Assembly (NCBI GenBank): GCA_963764465.1
Contig: CAVXSO010000007.1
Span: forward strand, 62,001 to 126,000
Length of the DNA: 64,000 bases
DNA from: JAJXXT01 sp963764465
Lineage (GTDB): Bacteria > Pseudomonadota > Alphaproteobacteria > Acetobacterales > Acetobacteraceae
Reading direction: 5' to 3'
Shown: positions 59,559 to 64,000 of the stretch, one piece after another
Layout of the letters: every line of letters starts with the position of its first letter
How positions within the stretch are numbered: position 1 is the stretch's first letter
Program-made: the position numbers and the translations under genes
Notes under the pieces: model-generated
What the model saw: the letters and a program-made list of their open reading frames with translations, nothing else
The model's database searches: none
What the model was told of the DNA's origin: nothing

Positions 59559-60188
59559 TCAGGGCCTGATCGCTTCCATCCGGCGCAGGAGGTGGGTCGC
59601 CGCGGCCTCGAGGTGATCGTGCAGCTCGCGGACTGCCAGCTCCGCCTCCTGGCGCTGGAGATGGACCACGATCCGGCGATGCCCGGCGAGCCAGCGCGGT
59701 TTCCTCGCCGGCATGGTGGCGTGGGCGGCTACGTGAAGACGGCAGGTGCGGCGCAGGGATTCGATCAGCGCGAGTTGCCGCGGGCGGTTGGCCGGGCGGT
59801 AAAGGGCGCGGTGGAACTCCCAGTCGCCCTCCGCCCAGTCAGGGGTGCCGGCGTCGAGGTCCGACTTGAGACGGATGCGCTCGATTTCGGCGAGCGTGGC
59901 GGGGATCAGCATCGGCGCGGCACGGCGGAGCGCGTCGCATTCCAACAGGATGCGCAGATCGTAGACCTCCCTCACCTCTCCTCGCGCGAGGCTGATGGCG
60001 CGCGCGCCGCGGTTCGCCTCCATTTCGATGAGGCCTTCGCCGGCCAGGATGCGCAGCGCGTCGCGGACGGGAATGCGGCTGACGCCGAAGCGCTCGGCCA
60101 GTGCCACCTGCGCCAGATCGTCGCCGGGACGAAGGATGCCGGCCATGAGCTCCGCCCGCAGGGTTGCGGCGATGGCATCCGGCGTCAT
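59559..60188 (-). CDS. GntR family transcriptional regulator (FCD subfamily)
   Basis: A 209-residue regulator: winged-helix DNA-binding domain at residues 1-70 (ATLRAELMAGILRPGDDLAQ, then LAERFGVSRIPVRDALRILAGEGLIEM) and an all-helical FCD ligand-binding domain to the end. R and E/D residues for a metal-bound carboxylate (such as in DWEFHRALYR, HRRIVVHL) are visible. ATG 60188 gives a normal N-terminus; an upstream ATG pair at 60269/60265 would add a Pro-rich stretch and is less likely. It faces the OsmC gene across palindromic operators at 60258-60280. The effector is unknown; carboxylic acids are usual. Confidence 0.88.
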   Translation of the reverse strand: MTPDAIAATLRAELMAGILRPGDDLAQVALAERFGVSRIPVRDALRILAGEGLIEMEANRGARAISLARGEVREVYDLRILLECDALRRAAPMLIPATLAEIERIRLKSDLDAGTPDWAEGDWEFHRALYRPANRPRQLALIESLRRTCRLHVAAHATMPARKPRWLAGHRRIVVHLQRQEAELAVRELHDHLEAAATHLLRRMEAIRP

Positions 60189-60257
60189 CGGCGGGCGTTG
60201 CGGCGGTGCGGGCCGGAACGTTGCAGGATGGGGCGTTGCTGGATGGATCGACACATT

Positions 60258-60280
60258 GTATGCATGCATACTTGTATACA
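60258..60280 (+). promoter_or_regulatory. Paired palindromic operators between the GntR and OsmC genes
   Basis: GTATGCATGCATAC (60258-60271) is a perfect 14-base palindrome, and TGTATACA (60273-60280) a perfect 8-base one. Both share the GTAT/ATAC half-site and lie between divergent genes, 14-36 bp upstream of the OsmC ATG. FCD-type GntR proteins bind such TNGTNNACNA-like palindromes, so the local regulator probably acts here. A GGAGA ribosome site (60283-60287) follows. Confidence 0.75.
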
Positions 60281-60293
60281 TTCGGAGACCGCG

Positions 60294-60764
60294 ATGGCCA
60301 AGGGCCATGATTTCACGGCGACCGTCGCCTGGACCGGCGACCGCGGCGAGGGCACGCGTCACTACCGCGGCTACGACCGTACCTGGCGCATCGCGACGCC
60401 TGGAAAACCATCGGTCGAATGCTCCAACGACCCGGCGCTGGGCGGCGATCCCACCAAGCCGAACCCCGAAGACCTGCTGCTCGCAAGCCTCGCCGCCTGC
60501 CACATGCTCTGGTACCTGCACCTCGCGAGCGAGGCCGGGATCATCGTGCGCGGCTACGAGGACACGCCGCTCGGCGTGGGCGAGACAGGCCCGCGCGGCG
60601 AGGGGCGGTTCGTGCGCGCGGTGCTACGGCCGGCAATCCGTCTCGCCCGAGGCACGGACCTCGCGCAGGCCGACGCGCTGCACCACGAGGTACACCACTA
60701 CTGCTTCATCGCACGCTCGGTGAACTTTCCGGTCGGCTATGAGGCAACCTACGTCGAGGTTTGA
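60294..60764 (+). CDS. OsmC family protein
   Basis: A 156-residue OsmC/Ohr-like protein with redox-active Cys in LASLAACHMLWYL (C69) and HHYCFIARSVNFP (C137), the usual two-Cys arrangement for organic-peroxide reduction. The N-terminus is FTATVAWTGDRGEGTRHYRGYDR. Dimeric family members detoxify organic hydroperoxides with dihydrolipoyl or thioredoxin-like donors. It is divergent from the GntR gene and close to its operators, suggesting co-regulation. It precedes the amino-acid importer by 73 bp. Confidence 0.9.
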   Translation: MAKGHDFTATVAWTGDRGEGTRHYRGYDRTWRIATPGKPSVECSNDPALGGDPTKPNPEDLLLASLAACHMLWYLHLASEAGIIVRGYEDTPLGVGETGPRGEGRFVRAVLRPAIRLARGTDLAQADALHHEVHHYCFIARSVNFPVGYEATYVEV

Positions 60765-60837
60765 CGCGGGCCCTGACTTGCCGAAGGCGGCTCGAATGCT
60801 GCTATCCTACGACGCGTTAATCAATGGGAGCTTCCTG

Positions 60838-61689
60838 ATGCGTTTCCTCCGCCCCCTCGCGGCCGCGATGCTGCTTGCCGCACCGGCACTGGCCCCCGCG
60901 GCCGCACTCGCCAAGGACTACAGCCACATCACGATTGCAACCGAGGGTGCCTACGCGCCCTACAACATGCACGCGCCGGACGGGAAGCTGATCGGGTTCG
61001 AGATCGATCTCGGCGACGATCTCTGCAAGCGCATGAAGATCCAGTGCACCTGGGTGGCGCAGGACTGGGATGGCATGATTCCGGCGCTGAATGCCGGCAA
61101 GTTCGACGCGATCATGGACGGGATGTCGATCACGCCGGCGCGCCTCAAGGTGATCGATTTCTCGCGCAACTACTCGCAGTCGCCGACCGTGTTCCTGGTG
61201 AAGAAGGACGGGCCGCTGGCCAAGATGCCGGATACGGGCGTCGCGGTCTCGCTCGACGACCAGGCGGCGGCGACCAAGGCGTTCGACGCGATCAAGCCGC
61301 TGCTGAAGGGCAAGACCGTGGGCGTGCAGGTGGCGACGATCCAGCTCAACCTGCTCGACACCTACCTCAAGGACACGGTGACGATCCGCTCCTACAAGAC
61401 GACGCAGGAGCATGACCTCGACCTCGCGGCTGGCCGTATCGACGCGGCGCTGGCGTCCACGGCCTATTTCGTCTCGACGCTGGGCCGCCCGGGCGGCAAT
61501 GCGTTCGTCGAGGTCGGGCCGAAGTTCACCGGCGGGCTGCTCGGCAAGGGTACCGGCGTGGGCATGCGCAAGTCCGACCCCGAGCTCAAGGTGATGTTCG
61601 ACAAGGCCATCAACGCGGCAATCAAGGACGGAACGGTCAAGAAGCTGTCGCTGAAGTGGTTCAAGGTGGATATCAGCCCGGCCTCGTGA
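60838..61689 (+). CDS. Polar amino-acid ABC transporter substrate-binding protein
   Basis: A 283-residue periplasmic binding protein of the HisJ/ArgT family. A Sec signal (MRFLRPLAAAMLLAAPALAPAAALAKD) is cleaved after ALA at about residue 25. The mature start DYSHITIATEGAYAPYNMHA and DGKLIGFEIDLGDDLCKRM match lysine/arginine/ornithine or histidine binding proteins, as does GKFDAIMDGMSITPARLKVIDFS. GGGAG at 60826-60830 precedes the ATG. It is the first gene of a complete importer ending at 63911. Confidence 0.93.
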   Translation: MRFLRPLAAAMLLAAPALAPAAALAKDYSHITIATEGAYAPYNMHAPDGKLIGFEIDLGDDLCKRMKIQCTWVAQDWDGMIPALNAGKFDAIMDGMSITPARLKVIDFSRNYSQSPTVFLVKKDGPLAKMPDTGVAVSLDDQAAATKAFDAIKPLLKGKTVGVQVATIQLNLLDTYLKDTVTIRSYKTTQEHDLDLAAGRIDAALASTAYFVSTLGRPGGNAFVEVGPKFTGGLLGKGTGVGMRKSDPELKVMFDKAINAAIKDGTVKKLSLKWFKVDISPAS

Positions 61690-61723
61690 ATCGCGCACGC
61701 GACCAGGCAGGGCCGGCTGGCTG

Positions 61724-62455
61724 ATGGGTGACACGCTCCGCCTCCTGAGCTTCGGGCCGGGGGGCTGGGGGATGACGCTGGCGGAGGGGGCGGCAATGAC
61801 ACTCGCCCTCTCCGCTTGCGCGTACCTGCTCGGGCTGGCGCTGGGCGGGCTCGGCGCCTGGGGACGGCTGTCCGGCGGGCGGGCCGTGCGGGCGGTGGTG
61901 GATGTGTACACCACGGTGCTGCGCGGCATTCCGGACCTGCTGGTGATCTACCTGTTCTATTTCGGTGGCGGACAGATGATCGGGGCCGTCGCGCACCTGT
62001 TCGGCGCCACCGGGTTCTTCGGGATGAACGGGTTTTCCGTCGGCACCATCGCGATCGGGCTGGTGACGGGGGCATACCAGACGGAGGTCCTGCGCGGCGG
62101 CTACCTCGCGATCCCCAAGGGCGAGATCGAGGCGGCGCGCGCCGTCGGCATGGGCCGGCTGCTGATGTTGCGGCGGATCATCGCGCCGCGCGCGCTGCGG
62201 TTCGCGCTGCCGGGGATGGGCAATGTCTGGCAGCAGACGCTGAAGGAATCCGCCCTGGTGTCCGTGACCGGGCTCGCGGAGCTGATGCGGCAGGTGAATG
62301 TCGCGAGCGGTTCCACGCAGCTGCCGTTCGACTTCACCATCGCGGGCTTCGTGCTCTACCTCGTGCTCACCTCGATCTCGGGGGGCGTGTTCGCCGGCGT
62401 CGAACGGCAGGTGGCGCACGGCGAACGCGCGGCGGCAAAGAGCAGCGCCGCATGA
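61724..62455 (+). CDS. Polar amino-acid ABC transporter permease (HisQ type)
   Basis: A 243-residue permease with about five membrane segments. ALGGLGAWGRLSGG and TTVLRGIPDLLVIYLFYFGG are the HisQ/OccQ start. The EAA-like loop is EIEAARAVGMGRLLMLRRIIAP. It begins 34 bp after the binding-protein stop and overlaps the next permease start (ATGA). It should pair with the HisM-type protein. Confidence 0.92.
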   Translation: MGDTLRLLSFGPGGWGMTLAEGAAMTLALSACAYLLGLALGGLGAWGRLSGGRAVRAVVDVYTTVLRGIPDLLVIYLFYFGGGQMIGAVAHLFGATGFFGMNGFSVGTIAIGLVTGAYQTEVLRGGYLAIPKGEIEAARAVGMGRLLMLRRIIAPRALRFALPGMGNVWQQTLKESALVSVTGLAELMRQVNVASGSTQLPFDFTIAGFVLYLVLTSISGGVFAGVERQVAHGERAAAKSSAA

Positions 62456-63141
62456 GCGAGGAGATTGCGTTTCTCGCCGACGTGTTCCGCCAGCTGCTGG
62501 GCGGGCTGCCGCTGACGCTGGAGCTGACGGTGGTTTCCGTCACCTGCGGGGCGATGTTGGCGCTGGTGTTCGCGTTGCTGCGGGCGGGCTCGCGTATCGG
62601 CGCCGTGTTCGTTTCGTTCTACGTGTTCGTATTCCGCGGCTCGCCGCTGCTGTTGCAGATCTTCTTCATCTATTACGGGTTGGGGCAGTTCGCCTTCGTG
62701 CGTGACAGTTTCGCCTGGCCGGCACTGCGCGACCCGGCCTTTTGCGCGATCCTGGCGCTGGCGCTAAACACGGCCGCCTATACCAGCGAGATCCTGCGCG
62801 GGGGCCTTGCAAGCGTACCGAAGGGCGCGATCGAGGCGGGGCGGGCCGTGGGGATGTCGCGCGTGATGCTGCTGCGGCGCGTCGTGCTGCCGCTGGCGAT
62901 CCGCCAGGCGCTGCCGGCCTACAGCAACGAGCTGATCGCGATGGTGAAGTCCACCTCGCTCGCCTCCATCGTGACGCTAATGGAAATCAGCGGCGTGGCC
63001 TACGCACTCGTTTCGTCCACGTACCGGGCGGTGGAAGTGCTGTCCTGCGCGGGGGCGATCTACCTGGTGCTGATCGTGCTGTTGACCCGGGGCGTGGGGT
63101 TGGTGGAGATGTGGTTGTCGCCAGCGGGGAGTCGGGCGTGA
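62452..63141 (+). CDS. Polar amino-acid ABC transporter permease (HisM type)
   Basis: A 229-residue permease. The FRQLLGGLPLTLELTVVSV start and FRGSPLLLQIFFIYYGLGQF are typical of HisM/OccM. The EAA loop reads AIEAGRAVGMSRVMLLRRVVLP. ATG 62452 overlaps the HisQ-type stop and the stop overlaps the GTG of the ATPase gene, so all four genes are one coupled operon. Substrate specificity comes from the binding protein. Confidence 0.92.
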   Translation: MSEEIAFLADVFRQLLGGLPLTLELTVVSVTCGAMLALVFALLRAGSRIGAVFVSFYVFVFRGSPLLLQIFFIYYGLGQFAFVRDSFAWPALRDPAFCAILALALNTAAYTSEILRGGLASVPKGAIEAGRAVGMSRVMLLRRVVLPLAIRQALPAYSNELIAMVKSTSLASIVTLMEISGVAYALVSSTYRAVEVLSCAGAIYLVLIVLLTRGVGLVEMWLSPAGSRA

Positions 63142-63911
63142 AGCCGGTGGTCATCGAGGCAATGGGTGTCGAGAAGAGTTTCGGCGCCAACAAGGTGCTG
63201 CGCGGTGTCTCGCTCGCAGCACTCGAGGGCGAGGTGGTCTCTATCGTCGGCGCCAGCGGCTCAGGCAAGAGCACCCTGTTGCGCTGCTTTCCTCTGCTCG
63301 AAATTCCCGATGCCGGCGATGTCGCGATCGCGGGCGAGGTGCTGGCACTCACAGAGCGCGGCGGCCGGCGCGTGCCGCGTGACATGGGCCAGGTGCAGCG
63401 GGTGCGCGCCGAGCTCGGCTTCGTCTTCCAGAGCTTCAATCTCTGGCCGCACCGGACGGTGCTGGGCAACGTGATCGAGGCGCCGGTGCATGTGCAAAAG
63501 CGGCCCAGGGCGGAATGCACCGCCGAGGCCGAGGCGCTGCTGGAAAAGGTCGGCCTTGCCGACAAGCGCGACGCCTGGCCAGCGCAGCTTTCTGGCGGGC
63601 AACAGCAGCGCGCGGCGATCGCCCGCGCCCTTGCCATGCGGCCGAAGGCACTGCTGTTCGACGAGCCGACCTCGGCGCTGGACCCGGAACTCGTCGGCGA
63701 GGTGCTGCGGGTGATCCGCGGGCTCGCGGAGGAAGGACGGACGATGCTGATCGTGACACACGAAATGGCATTCGCGGCGGAGGTCTCGAGCCGGGCGTTG
63801 TTCCTCGATGCCGGGATCGTTGGCGAGGAAGGGCCGCCGGGGCAGATTTTTCAGAACCCGCAGACAGAACGGTGCCGGGCGTTCGTGAGCCGGCACCTGG
63901 CGCGCGGGTAA
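63138..63911 (+). CDS. Polar amino-acid ABC transporter ATP-binding protein (HisP type)
   Basis: A 257-residue ATPase, with GTG start at 63138 (GTGA overlap). Walker A is GASGSGKSTL, the Q-loop is in LGFVFQSFNLWPHRTVLGN, the signature is LSGGQQQR, Walker B is ALLFDEPTSALDPE and the H-loop is IVTHEMAFA. It completes the importer. The 89 bp after it to the window end hold no recognisable gene. Confidence 0.93.
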   Translation: MKPVVIEAMGVEKSFGANKVLRGVSLAALEGEVVSIVGASGSGKSTLLRCFPLLEIPDAGDVAIAGEVLALTERGGRRVPRDMGQVQRVRAELGFVFQSFNLWPHRTVLGNVIEAPVHVQKRPRAECTAEAEALLEKVGLADKRDAWPAQLSGGQQQRAAIARALAMRPKALLFDEPTSALDPELVGEVLRVIRGLAEEGRTMLIVTHEMAFAAEVSSRALFLDAGIVGEEGPPGQIFQNPQTERCRAFVSRHLARG

Positions 63912-64000
63912 GCGAGGCTCGCCGCGCCGGCGGACGCAGGAGGTTCTGCGGTCTCCTGATACCAGCCCGCGCAACCGGGTGGGCCAGCACCGCCCCCGCC

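Overview
The window is visibly very GC-rich (not computed) and almost fully packed with genes. Many neighbours overlap by ATGA, GTGA or TGATG, and GTG and TTG starts are common. The gene content is typical of a metabolically versatile, free-living Alphaproteobacterium: many ABC and MFS importers, sugar-acid catabolism, a two-gene DmeR/DmeF-like metal efflux unit, CoA and FAD enzymes, and several Tat-type signal peptides. Rhodospirillales/Acetobacterales is my best guess, but no rRNA or marker gene confirms it. I saw no tRNA, rRNA, IS element, phage gene or CRISPR array.

Layout. (a) 1-4921: end of a branched-chain amino-acid-type ABC importer (LivF tail, binding protein, LivH, LivM) followed by a GAF protein and an M24 peptidase-fold enzyme. 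(b) 4923-8732, minus strand: a four-gene polyamine/opine-type ABC importer. (c) 8926-13783: sugar-acid operon with an MFS permease, an RraA-like protein, 2-dehydro-3-deoxygalactonokinase, KDPG/KDPGal aldolase and a PcaB-like lyase. (d) 13927-19750: carbohydrate ABC importer with a malate/lactate-type dehydrogenase and a DUF1330 protein. (e) 19785-21500: a flavin dehydrogenase. (f) 21506-32540, minus strand: a transglutaminase, a circularly permuted ATP-grasp/alpha-E fusion, a symporter remnant, a class III aminotransferase, a giant transglutaminase-DUF2126 protein and two amine/amino-acid oxidases.

(g) 32808-38715: phosphatase, ECHDC3-like protein, two VOC proteins, SDR, a small His-rich peptide and an acyl-CoA synthetase. 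(h) 38813-44789: GlpD, nitroreductase, MsrB, a structured intergenic region with a terminator, and two MFS transporters. (i) 44811-49202: a small membrane protein, then hydrolase, membrane-bound spermidine-synthase-like protein and a PCMT-like methyltransferase carrying an export signal. (j) 49249-54388: EamA exporter, a fluoroacetate-dehalogenase homologue, and a minus-strand run of serine hydrolase, DinB protein, SDR and secreted Cys protein. (k) 54434-58153: two amidohydrolases, Rieske ferredoxin and its reductase. (l) 58194-59535: DmeF/DmeR-type Ni/Co efflux with a visible operator. (m) 59559-63911: GntR regulator, OsmC protein and a polar amino-acid ABC importer.

The main unexplained signals are: the minus-strand ATP-grasp/alpha-E/transglutaminase/DUF2126 cluster with amine-metabolism enzymes embedded in it; the operon pairing a membrane aminopropyltransferase-like protein with an apparently exported SAM methyltransferase; and three tandem duplications, all with a period of exactly 17 bp and all at gene boundaries. 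Functions are inferred from recognisable motifs and gene context; no database search was run.
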